Part shown: one piece after another, positions 22,007 through 33,200 of the stretch | Position numbering within the stretch: the first letter of the stretch is position 1 | Layout of the letters: every line of letters begins with the position of its first letter | Assembly: GCA_002633025.1 (NCBI GenBank) | Contig: NMRB01000126.1 | Span: 96,765 to 160,764 of the forward strand | From: Notospermus geniculatus | Taxonomy: Eukaryota > Nemertea > Pilidiophora > Heteronemertea > Lineidae | DNA length: 64,000 bases | Reading direction: 5' to 3' | Program-made: the position numbers and the translations under genes | The notes under the pieces: generated by a model | Seen by the model: the letters and a program-made list of their open reading frames with translations, nothing else | The model's database searches: none | What the model was told of the DNA's origin: nothing

Positions 22007-23828
22007 ATGATGGGTAAACTTCCTTGTTTTGCAAGAATAAACTATTTTGAAAACATTAGCATTTACTGAAGTGTTGTTTCGTCTGTTTCGTGTCGAATTG
22101 TTTAGGCCACAACAAGCAGAAACGGTGTTTTCGTTCTTTTTGGCCATTCGGCGCAAAGCTCAAAGCTGACTGTCCTGACGCGTTGGCTGTGGTGGCCAGC
22201 AGGTGGCTGCACTGCAGTGCATGCATTCAGCATTGCATAGGCCTAGGAAGGCCTACTGTGCATGTTGCGTACGTGATATGATAGGCCTAGGCCTGTGCTA
22301 AGCTATGCTGGTCATTGTATGTTGATGTAGCTATACAGTATTGAGTTGAGTAGGCCTATACCGGCGTAGAGTGTAGAGGCCTTGCAATGACCCTGACCTG
22401 GCGGCCATCCTGGAGGGCGCAGGTGTAAGCCGACCGTGACGTGACATGACTAAGGCCTACGCATCGACAATGACAGTAATATATAAAGTGCCCCAACATC
22501 AAGAACCTGTGGCACAGCTGAGGCTGTAACCTCGGGCAGGCTGCCAAGATCAGTGGTTTCTTTTAATGCCCTTTTCTGTTAACATTTTGCAGCTGTTTCA
22601 AGTGGAGTGTCCTTCCTTCTTGCCACGACATTATCCGTCTTGCTGTTTGCTGGCATGCAGATGTATCGATCACAACTAGCTGGTCAAGACTACATGACGA
22701 TCGTTGGTGGCTTCCTTGGCTCAAATCTTTTCATACTTCTTCTCACTGCTGTGGGCAACTTCGAAACAGCCACATTTGGAAGTGGATTTCAGACAAAACT
22801 ATTCCCAGAAGGTAAACTACTAATTTCTCATCAAGTTGCAGGGACGGATCCAGGATTTCGGAAAAGAGGGGGCACACTGTGCTAGAAACATTGAAATCGG
22901 CGGTGAATTCCAATGATTTGCTCCAAATCTCAGAATTTCACGATCGATTTCACAGATTTGTTGGCCGAAAGGGGGGCGTGCGCTGGGTCCACCCCCCTTG
23001 GATCTGCGCCTGAGTTGTCAAGTGAAATATTATCTTGTCCTGATCTAATGTCTACTCCGACAAAAAGAAGCGGGCACTGGCGGTAACTGGCTGGTTGCCA
23101 TACATTGTGTCTTACAGTTACATCATGATATACAAGGCTTACCCAGCAAAATTTGTAACTGAACTCATGAAACTCACTCTTGTCTTTCAGTTGTTGCATG
23201 TCTACTTGTTGCTTTATTTGCATCCGGCTTAGTCCATCGAGTCTGCGTAACTACTTGGTAAGTTTCACTTGTTTGGAGTTCACAACTCTCGGCATGTTTA
23301 CAATTTATAGCAAGTGTTCTCATGCAATGCAAAGCCCTCTCATATCTGTATTTGGCTTTGGTGGAGTAATAAAATTTATGACACTTGCCTGAAAAACAGT
23401 AATGATATTCAACACAGAATTCGACATTTGACAGCCTTCAGAATGAGATATATGTATGTATGTGACCCAATGTGGGCAAACAGGGCACAAGTTTCCCAGC
23501 AGGCCAAAATCAATTCAGCTGTTACAGTAACAAAGAGAGGCTATTCTTCAGCGATGAATTGATGAGCTAAGAAGAGGGTCGTCAAGGGCCTTACCGGGTA
23601 CTTGTCACTGCCTGGAGACTTGTGACTCTTTTTCTAGACTGGGTCACATAAGTTGGCTTGACCATACCCTGAAGAGCTTACCCTGAACACATTTGTTTCT
23701 TTTGCAGCTTTATATTTTCTATGGTTGGTTTATACTACATCAACAAGATATCACTGAACAAGTATGCAGCTCCTGTGCCAGTTGTAGGAGGCCCGACACC
23801 TTCAAAGAACAAGAAGAAAAAGAATTAG
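22007..23828 (+). CDS. KRTCAP2: KRTCAP2 (OST subunit KCP2), copy B, spliced
   Basis: This is the same gene as at 11353-14098. Exons are 22593-22811, 23191-23257 and 23708-23828; the candidate first exon is 22007-22013 (ATGATGG|GTAAAC). All junction phases agree and the predicted protein is the same as copy A; differences in the coding exons that I checked are silent. The intron-2 MITE (22839-23012) is also present. Conservation of the ATGATGG donor in both copies, despite the large indel between it and exon 2, supports the tiny first exon. This copy looks fully functional. Confidence 0.88.
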
Positions 23829-24792
23829 GTCATGAATATATTTGTAAGAACATGTATACATATAAAATCTCATGAAGGGTTTTGGTAAGGTCAACATGGT
23901 GATCTACAAAATGTGTAGCGGTCTAGCAAAACCCGTCCGAAGTCGCTGAGTGATCAACGAGCAGTGTTTCTGCCAGAGGGTACTAAGGGTACTTTGCTCG
24001 TACCCTCAAAGGAAAAAAGAGCCATTTTCTTTAATTTCATGGGGGTTTTGCAGATTTTGAAGAACTTACATGTAGTACCCTCAAAAAATTTCTGGTGGAG
24101 AGTCCGAGACCCTGACAAGGGCTGTCAGATTGCCTGTGCAATGATCATCTACTCTTTACCTGTTACATAGTACATTTCAGCTATTGAAATGTGCGGGTTC
24201 ACAAGGCCATTGACACTCCTCAAACACGACATCCGATGGGTTTTCCTAGACTGCCTCACAAATGTACAAGACAAGGAGAGCTAAGAACCTTAGGTGCCTG
24301 TTTGATGATTTCATCATTTTGAATAATGTATTTGATATACTCCATTATGTTTTTTTCAGTCGAGGAAGTTAGTTTGATCTGTAGTAAAACTAAGTCCCTA
24401 TTAGTATCACCTAGTTCAGAGCACTTTAAATGCATTCCAAATGCCTACATGTATGTCTGAGTCTAATGCAAAAAGTCATTTTACCTTAAAGATGAGAGAC
24501 TTCTGAATGGTTAGTCATATGCCACCCATTAATATTCAGAAGCTTAATTCCGATACTTAATTTAGCCATATTGTAAAAGAAAATAAAAATCGGTTGTTTC
24601 GTACAATTTTTATTACGAGTTCTCCTTTACATGGTGAATTTGGAATAAGGCTGAATTCACTGAATATGAGGTTTTTTTCGTCCTGTTCTTCAGCTTGCCT
24701 CTTGATATACCAATGCAAAAGAAATTTTGTGGGCACATCTTGTAATTAGCAAATTTATTTTTATAAATGGACGTTCTAGTGCAGAGACACAT

Positions 24793-24913
24793 AATGGGTC
24801 ATATGAATAAAGAGTAGTAAATGCTTTTACTTGAATTTTTCAATACAAGTGCACTAGGCAATGCTGTGCAGATCTGAAGTAAAAGCATATGCTAGTCTTT
24901 ATTCATATGACCC
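24793..24913. mobile_element. Foldback, GGGTCATATGAATAAAG family
   Basis: Ends read ATGGGTCATATGAATAAAGA and TCTTTATTCATATGACCCAT. This is the block B counterpart of the elements at 15062 and 16170. Confidence 0.75.
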
Positions 24914-25077
24914 ATGTGTCACCAGATTCTACTTGAGGTAAAAAAAGAATTGTCACGTCAATATCCAGTCGGATTAAGTTTGTTATATTGCCATTCTTTG
25001 GCCTCATTCTGGTAGGTGCTGTCCTGAAGAGTTTGAGTTTGCAATGACATGTGTGTCCTTGGAGGAATTTCGTATTA

Positions 25078-28000
25078 TTAAATACGGGTTGAACTAAGAT
25101 CATGCTGCGGACTGTCCTCTCCGTAGGCTATCGACACCATTGGCCCCTCCGTCAGCGGCAACAACCTTGAGAGGTGCGATCTTGGTGGGTACTTCCACAA
25201 ACTTTGATCACCATTCGCGCATAATTTGTACATGCCGTCAATTCGCTCGACTACGTCGTGTAGGACGAGAAGGTTGACGCGGAAGAAACCGCTGAATGGC
25301 GAATCGTAATCGGAGACCACGTAGCAGAGAAGGCTGATGGAGGCGACTGTGATGAAACAAATGGTCAAATCCAGGGTTGTGGAGTATGTCTTGATCAATA
25401 AGACGCCGAAGAAGGAGAATAATCCGAGAGATTCGAGGAAAACCCACCTGGAATTGAAAGTATTGTGGTTCAAGACGGGCGAATTAGGCCTACGCACGCC
25501 GCGACTTCACGGAAGGGGACAGGCAGCCTATCTTTTCTGCATGTAGCGTTTTCAGGCATGTCAGGGCGTAGCTAGCGCGGGGGGTCAGGGTCAAATCCCC
25601 CCTCCCCCGAGCAAAAAGGGACAAAGCAACTTTTATGGTAAGTACGTTTGTAAGTTCTCTAAGGACTTTTGTCCAAACCTTATTGCGCATTTATTATGTC
25701 TAGAATAAAAATATGTTTAAACTAAACTAAAGCAAAGTTTTCCTCTAAAAAGGATATTTCCCTCTTCGAGCCAAGTTATCATGGTTATTGTGGTGTCAGA
25801 TGTTGGGAAAATGCATCTGAGAGGATGTAGATGTTAGATTTGGGGGGGGGGGGGCCCGCAAACCCCCTGCTGACAAAATCAACTTTGCCCCCGGCCATAA
25901 AACCTAGCTACGCCCCTGGTTTTCATACACTGCAAGTTAACATTGAAGCGATAGCAGCATTGATAGACATTATACTGGAAATCTACAATAAATTGTGAAA
26001 GCTTCCCTTACTTTAAAATGTGGATTCTTTGTTTGAACACACCCATTCGGTCTGAACAGATGCTGTTAAGTTGCATTATATGCTCCAAGATGGATTTCAC
26101 CAATATCTTGTTGACTTGTCTGTCAAATTCGTCACTCTTTGGATCCACTCGCTTCAGGATGTCAACAACTGACCAGATCCGGACTGTAATGGAGAATGAA
26201 TTACGAGTTGTGAAGACCCTGACCGGGAACATTAGTCCTAGAAGCAATGTGACGTACTCCGTATCACCAGCGGGTTTCCCTCCCGAACGAGAACACAGAC
26301 TCGTCGAGTGCCTCGTGCGACTGTGAGGCCCGATGGGAGTGGCTGTTTTTGGGACGGCCTGCTGGTGTAATAACAAGCTCACGCCGGACTCGTCCGCGAA
26401 TTACGAATGTAATAGGGAGGTTAAGATAACGTTCCGAGTTCCGACTCCAGAGGACGCTTTGTGGGGGAACTAACGTCATCAAATACAACGAGGTTTTCCA
26501 AACCAATGGTGTGTACGCATTCAGGAGAACGAATAGAACCTGCCTGAGTGGTAAATTTCTCATCGACTTGAACAATCCGAATTTCAGCACCTCGGAGTCG
26601 GAGTCGGACCAGATCTTAACCTCTCTAATAGTGAGTTTTCGCAAATTAGACGAAAAACGAAGTACGAAATACGAAATTGGACTTCATTTCCATGACGCAA
26701 TATACAGTGTGTATCAGAAAAAAGGAAACCGAGATTAATTTGTTAATTTCTTGGACATGGCTAAATATTTTGGAAATTGGCAAGTACCATTTGTTACCTA
26801 ATGATGTCCTCTTTCTTATGACACCAAGAAATCCAATTTACCGTCACAGATGACTGAGCATGAAGCAATTTAATCAACGATGTCAGAACTGGTCTTGCAC
26901 CAGATTCACCGCAGCCTAACTCCGACAATTTTCATACCTAAAAAAGAAGAAAGACCAGTGTGTCCTTAACAAAATGTTTCTTCATTGGTTGAACATTTGG
27001 GTGCTTATTCCTGTCCCAACCTAATCCCAGTGTCCTTCGACATGACCCCCATTCCTTTGAACACAAACTTCAGCTCAAACCGCTCTGTAACCACAAACAC
27101 ATGCTGCTCAGTGGTAAGCTGCATTTTGCTGGTCTGAGGAAATGAACACCCTTTCCAACTTTTAAGAAGTGTGAAATGTGTAACATGCAGCAGATTGCAT
27201 ACTTTGGAAGCCCACAGAAGCCCAGCCCTGGCAAGCCAAGATTCATTACCAAAACATCTATCTGGTGCAAGACCAGTTCTGACATGGTTGATTGAACTGC
27301 TCTGTGCTCAGTCATCTGTGACAGTAAATTGGATTTCTTGGTGTCATAAGACAGAGGACATCATTAGGTAGTAAATGGTACTTGCGAATTTCCAAAATAT
27401 TTAGCCATGTCCAAGAAATTAACAAATTAATCTCGGTTTCCTTTTTTCTGATACACACTGTATTTCAGGAAATGGCTGGTGCCACAAATTTCGCCTGCTG
27501 CAAGAGTGTCTTTCAACGTATGACGCGAGACCGATAGAGGTACGGTGTATATTAAACTTTGAAATTTATCTTTCGTTTCCACTTCGTAGATATGAAGTGG
27601 AAATTTGAAAATTCAAGATGCACCATAACTCTTTTGGTCTAATGCATGACATGCTAAAAGACGCACTGGCAGGAGTGACATTTGTGGTAGCAACCATCTC
27701 CAGAAATACATGTAGGTCCTGGAAATGAAGTTGTATTTCATACTTGTGTTTCGTCAGATTTGCGAAACCTCGCTAATATAGGCATACACTAGTCTCGCAA
27801 CCTACTCTTGACATCTTCAGTTGGCTCGTCTTTGAAATCGGACGGTTCTTTGTCTTGAATCTGTAGCGCCATGAAGATCGCTTCGGCCTTCACCGCCCGG
27901 TAGACCTCCAACTTGTCCTTGGCATTCAACGTTAGCTTGTTCGCGAGGGTAACAATTTGGTCGATTAAACTGAGTTCTTCCATCAACTGCCTGGCGATTA

Positions 28001-29359
28001 ATGCTGATTTTTGGATTGCCGATTGGAAGGCAAAGCCGAACGACGTGGCGTACACCAGACCCGCTGGGGTCAGAAAGCAGGCAATGGCATCATTAATATT
28101 TGGCTGACTTTCACTCTGCCATAATGCCATACACAACGGCCTGTAAATGTTCATAAGGATTGGGCTGACCCCAAGGGACACCAGGGCTGGTATCGCGATC
28201 ATCAACAAATCCTTCGGTTGGTTCGAGAAAGAGACCAATCCGTTCAGTACTTCTATATCAAAGGCCGTTATAAGATTCGGAACGTCTGAATCAACTTCAG
28301 GTTTTTCTGATAGCCTGCTTTCGAAGGTTTTCTCGTCACCCTTCTTTGCTGTCTTTTGCCGATATCGCCCGACCATGTACCGGACACGTAAGGATAAGAT
28401 ACCTGGAATTTCAGTTATGACAAAATTATCAGTTTTAATACCACCGTGGGATTTGAGCGGCCCAAGACGACGACAAAGTCATTTTTCGGTCTCAAAAGTA
28501 CACACATTGGCTGGTATTTATAAAAGTTTATAGCAAATGCTTTTACTAAAGATTTGCGCAGCAATGGTCAATGTAAATGTGTTACAAAACGTGAAGTAAA
28601 AGCATTTGCTATCTTTTATAAAAAATATACCACCCATTGGCTGACTCGTCGTGCATGAAAATTCACTGCCTCGTCGCTACATGGTCAGTTTCGCAAATCT
28701 GACGAAACACGACGTAACGTTACGAAATTCAACTTCATTTCCAGGACCTAAATGCATTTCTGGTGATGGTTGCTCTTGCAGCAGGCGATTGTGGTAGGCT
28801 ACCAACCATCTCCTGAAATAGATCACCGGTATTACATTTAGGCCTATACGTCATGATGGAAATGAAGTCATTTCGTATTTCGTACCTGCTTCGTGTTTAG
28901 TCAGATTTGCGAAACCTGGCTGTCACGATGTGTTCGTTGGCACACGTGGCAACTTTCTTTATGCATGTACAAAAATTGAACAAAACCTTGGGCTTTATTG
29001 ATGGGGACATAGCCTAGCCTAGGGCCTTGGACTGAGAATTCGCTAAGATTTTTACGGTGGTCATGTATGCAGGATAGTGGGCATGACATACCTACAAGGA
29101 CAGCTAATATCAGCAACACTGGTGGTAGAATAGTCAGAAGGTAACTTCGTGCACCACTTCCCTCTGCTGCAGGCTCCTCTGCCGAAGACAACGTTGTTGG
29201 CTCGCTTGCTGGCGGCTCTCCCTCAGGGCCAGGTTCAGGTTCAGAGGCTGCCATGACGATGCACAAAATCGGGTTGGCACCGGGAAATGTCAGCAAGGTT
29301 AAGAGAAGCAGAAGAAAGAAACACAAACGCAGGATCCTTGGAATTATAACCACGGCCAT
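25078..29359 (-). CDS. DUF4239 / bestrophin-like membrane protein, copy B, spliced, 486 aa
   Basis: Exons are 29092-29359, 27806-28402, 26012-26237 and 25078-25447. Every junction has GT-AG ends and matching phase (1, 1, 2), and the total of 1461 nt encodes 486 residues. Layout: hydrophobic segment about 10-25; a Pro/Glu-rich stretch with GPEGEP; TM 72-92; a charged loop with RQKTAKKGDE; hydrophobic stretches near 155-177 and 197-215 (FLTPAGLVYATSFGF); a long soluble helical region; two TM segments from about 370 and 390; and DSPFSG at 412-417, the family signature. The sequence just upstream of exon 2 is out of frame and has a stop, fitting an intron. Family function is unknown. DUF4239 proteins are known mostly from bacteria, algae and plants, so an animal copy is notable. 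Introns carry repeats and a TA-flanked element. Confidence 0.75.
25562..25918. mobile_element. MITE with CAGGG(G)CGTAGCTAG ends, copy B
   Basis: This is the counterpart of 16974-17300. The left end reads CAGGGCGTAGCTAGC (one G fewer) and the right end CTAGCTACGCCCCTG. Confidence 0.6.
26410..26634. mobile_element. Foldback with AATAGGGAGGTTAAG ends, copy B only
   Basis: Left TAATAGGGAGGTTAAGATAA and right TTAACCTCTCTAATAG flank arms that share GAGTTCCGACTCC / GGAGTCGGAGTCGG. Copy A lacks it (sequence at about 17750-17760 runs directly into TAGTGAGTTTTCG). Related ends occur at 42797, 50305, 50411 and 52706. Confidence 0.65.
26632..27780 (+). repeat. Element X copy 3, interrupted
   Basis: It has the same ends as at 17758-18375. 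It is split by the TA-flanked insertion at 26705-27460 and lacks the TTAA-flanked one. Confidence 0.7.
26705..27460. mobile_element. TA-flanked element with about 215-bp inverted ends (756 bp)
   Basis: It starts CAGTGTGTATCAGAAAAAAG and ends CTTTTTTCTGATACACACTG, with TA on both sides (26703-26704 and 27461-27462). The inverted repeat extends inward beyond GTCAGAACTGGTCTTGCACC on the left and its inverse on the right. Copy A has the empty site. TA duplication with CAGT-type ends fits Tc1/mariner mobilisation. No transposase frame is visible. Confidence 0.85.
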
Positions 29360-30225
29360 GTCAAACGATGTCGATGAAATCGGATGTTTTGCTTTTTCAG
29401 TAGCGAATAGGTCATTGCACGCCAACAAAAAGTACGACCAGCCTGCATGTCCCAGGGCAGGGGTTTGTCCAAAGCCGTTCGTGGTGTAGACACAACAGTT
29501 TGACGTAACGCGGTGCGCCGGTTCGTTCATTTCGTCATGACGTCATGGTAGAGTACACAAGGTTTTGAGAGAATTATTTAATAATTTACAAAGTTATAAT
29601 TCATGTACTTTACATTAAAATATCGTTTACCGGTATAGGTCTACAGATTGAACAACAAAAAAACTAACTTATCGCATCGTCAAACCACAGAATCATGACG
29701 TCACCGCCATGAGCGTGCGTTTCATACATGTGATGTACTTTCTAATGTGACGCAAATCTCGGTGCGGTGTTCATGATGATGACTGGGCTCCTGTAGGCTA
29801 CTGAGCCTTACACCTAGTCCGGAACATTTCGTTAACTAAATTTTGAATTCCTGTGCCTATCAACAACTGACTGATGGAAATTTAACCATATTGCTTATTG
29901 TGTTTCGTTTCCAACTTTCACAAGTGAATTTTAAGATTGGTTTGATACGAAGCGAATATATTGAACATAGCTGATGGGTCATTGAACAACAGATGGAGAT
30001 AGGCCTACATGTATTTCTTCCATGGAAATTTTCTTTCCTTTTTTGGTTTAATGTTATTTTTTTGTTGGCAAGAGTGGGAAGAATGCATCTCCTCTGGAAT
30101 CACTAATATTCCGGGTACCGCACACGATTCTCTTCAAAGTGCCTTCGAGAACATCTTTTTGAACACATGTAAACCTTCGCCTCTCTCAAATCTGACGCAC
30201 TGGTGATGATTCCGCCCAAGGCTGC

Positions 30226-33200
30226 TTATTTCTTGATGAACCACACCTCATTATGTCTGTTATGAATAATTGGAATGGACTGTTGTAGCCGGCAGTGTAG
30301 TAAAAATCTTGGTGGTAGAGGGAAGAATCTTGAATGGCATCGGCGAGTTTGAGGGCCTGGACCCTCCATTTCGAATAAGAATAGGCAAAGCCATTGAAAG
30401 ACCTGCAAAAAATGAGAGAAACAGGCCTGAATAGTTTTCCATGAACCATTTACTAATAAAATCGAGTTGAGAAATGCGAAGATGCGGAATATCAAACTTG
30501 ACGCTAGGTGGCGATATCTGGGGATATCACCACTACTACCGACGCTAGGTTTCCATCTTGTGCGCGCGCGGAGCGAACAGTAGAAATTCTTCTGTTTGGA
30601 AAGCGGCTACCCATCACGTCGCTTTCTACAAAGGTATAGAGTCGATACAAACATGATAGAGTAAATAGAGTTATTCTGTTTCATTTTCGACAAGATAAAT
30701 ATTGTTTTCTGCAAATATTAAGAGATTGAAAAAGAAGTTCGCTTCACTTGAAAGACCAACAAGATGGCGGCGCCACCGACAATGACATCAAGATTTTCAA
30801 GATGGCGATCTAGCGTCGACGGCAGTGTTAAAATTTCGTCTAATTATCAAAAAAATTTCAACATTGTCGTGGAGTATGGCGAAATATTTGCAATTGTTTG
30901 CAAGACTGGTCCTCGGTACTCGAGCTGCACCGTGTTAACGGAGCGACTCGAGGACAGGGACCAGTCTAGCATATTTGCAACATCATACCAGACGTAAACA
31001 TCAACTTGTGGTGACTCGTCCAGGAAGACGGTCCTGTTGGTTGGTCTTGGTGCAGAGTTGAAGTCACCGCTAACGTAGAATGACATGGTAAAGTCGTTTT
31101 CACAGTTGGGCCCTTGGCCTGGAATGACGCGTACGGTCACTGGCGCAGTCATCGGAATCTCCGTTTCCCTGAAATACATGGAAGATGATGAGCGATGAGA
31201 CAAGAATTTTGTGATATTTTCAACTTTGTTACCGGTATATGTGTGTTTTCATAGGTATCATCGCATATTAATGAAATAAGTACTCGCTGTGTACATCTAC
31301 ATTATTCTAGTAGGTTTGTACATGTATTTTTTTCAATCTGCGAAGGAGATTTTTAATGCATTTCAAATGTTTGGCCCTTCAGTATAGGACAAAGGCCATA
31401 TGCACCAACGAAGATTATCATAAACTCAGGTTGAGCCACAACTTTTCCATTGTCACATCATGCCCTGGCAAACCTGAACATTGAAAAGCTGGCTCTGAAG
31501 CTGAGTTCAAGATTAAATCTTCGTTGGTGCATATAGTGGAGCAGGAAAATGTAAATTTTGGGTCGAATCGTGCAAATTGTGAGAAAAGCATGAAATTTAT
31601 GGCACAAGTGTGCCTGATAGGTCACTTTTTCAGGGTGCTAGCCACGAAAAAATCCAATATGGCGGCGATTTTTCAAGATGGCTGCCAAACGCCGGGGCCT
31701 CTGTTTCATGGTTTTGCTCAAAAAACCATAGTGCAAATTGTGATATAAACATGAAATATTCTTATTCACAGAAGAAACATTCCACTTTAATTTGGAATGT
31801 CCGTAGATTTTCGTCTCGTGCTTCGAGGCCATCTGTTGCTCCGGAGGTCGGGACCGCTCTCCTTTGCTGTGCTCTTTCTACCTTGGTGTTGTTGAACAGC
31901 AATCGGCAACATATGACATCGAAGATCCGAGAGGGATGACCTGACTTTTAGTACATGTGTAGATCATTTTACCTTTATTTTATACCTTCACGCATGAAGA
32001 AGACCTTTTTTCACAGAATTGACAACTGGGCCCACTGGCGGTAGCAACCGCATCCAATCCCTATAATGATTTTACTGCCACTTACGTGCATCATTCTCCC
32101 CCGTGATGTATGCGTAGAGACGATTGAACATTGGTCTGAGGGATGAGGAATAGCTGGTTCCCGGAAGACGGGTGGACACCCAACCGGACGTGGCATATCT
32201 TCTTAATTCATATCCCTGCAACAAGAAGCGAAAATTGGATATAACCTTAGACCTTTGTAAATGACCTTCACCTTTCGTGAATTTGGCAATGCGCCAAAAG
32301 AAAGTTGACCTATGATAACATACATATAGCCACTTAAAGGAGCTGGACGTCCAAGTTGTAAACACTCACTCACTGGTTCTCTATCCACGCGACGCCTGCG
32401 GTGCTGCCACCTATTGTCGGTGATAAAAGTGTGCCTGATAGGTCACTTTTTCAGGGTGCTAGCCACGAAAAAATCCAATATGGCGGCGATTTTTCAAGAT
32501 GGCTGCCAAACGGGCCTCTGTTTCATGGTTTTGCTCAAAAAAAAAGTGCAAATTGTGATATAAACATGAAATATTCTTATTCACAGAAGAAACATTCCAC
32601 TTTAATTTGGAATGTCCGTACATGTAGATTTTCGTCTCTTGCTGCTTCGAGGCCATCTGTTGCTCGATCCGGAGGTCGGGACCGCTTTCCTTTGCTGTGC
32701 TCTTTCTACCTTGGTGTTGTTGAACAGCAATCGGCAACATGACATCGAAGATCCGAGAGGGATGATCTGACTTTTAGTACATGTGTAGATCATTTTACCA
32801 AGAAGACCTTTTTTCACAGAATTGACAACTGGGCCCACTGGCGGTAGCAACCGCATCCAATCCCTAGAATGATTTTACTGCCACTTACGTGCATCATTCT
32901 CCCCCGTGATGTATCCGTAGAGACGTTTGAACATTGGTCTGAGGGATGAGGAATAGCTGGTTCCCGGAAGACGGGTGGACACCCAACCGGACGTGGCATA
33001 TCTTCTTAATTCATATCCCTGCAACAAGAAGCGAAAATTGGATATAACCTTGACCTTTGTAAATGACCTTCACCTTTCGTGAATTTGGCAATGCGCCAAA
33101 AGAAAGTTGACCTATGATAACATACATATAGCCACTTAACAAAATAAATATCATTAGTAAAGGCTAAGATATCGTCATTTTTCAAAATACACGAAATTTG

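Larger units (their letters stand above)
21617..30258. repeat. Duplicated block 1, copy B
   Basis: This is the partner of 10873-20876. It is shorter because about 0.9 kb of the KRTCAP2 first intron (11815-12733 in A) and one terminal-exon unit are missing. It has its own 756-bp TA-flanked insertion at 26705-27460. On its right it runs on into the rest of the SOUL gene. Confidence 0.9.
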
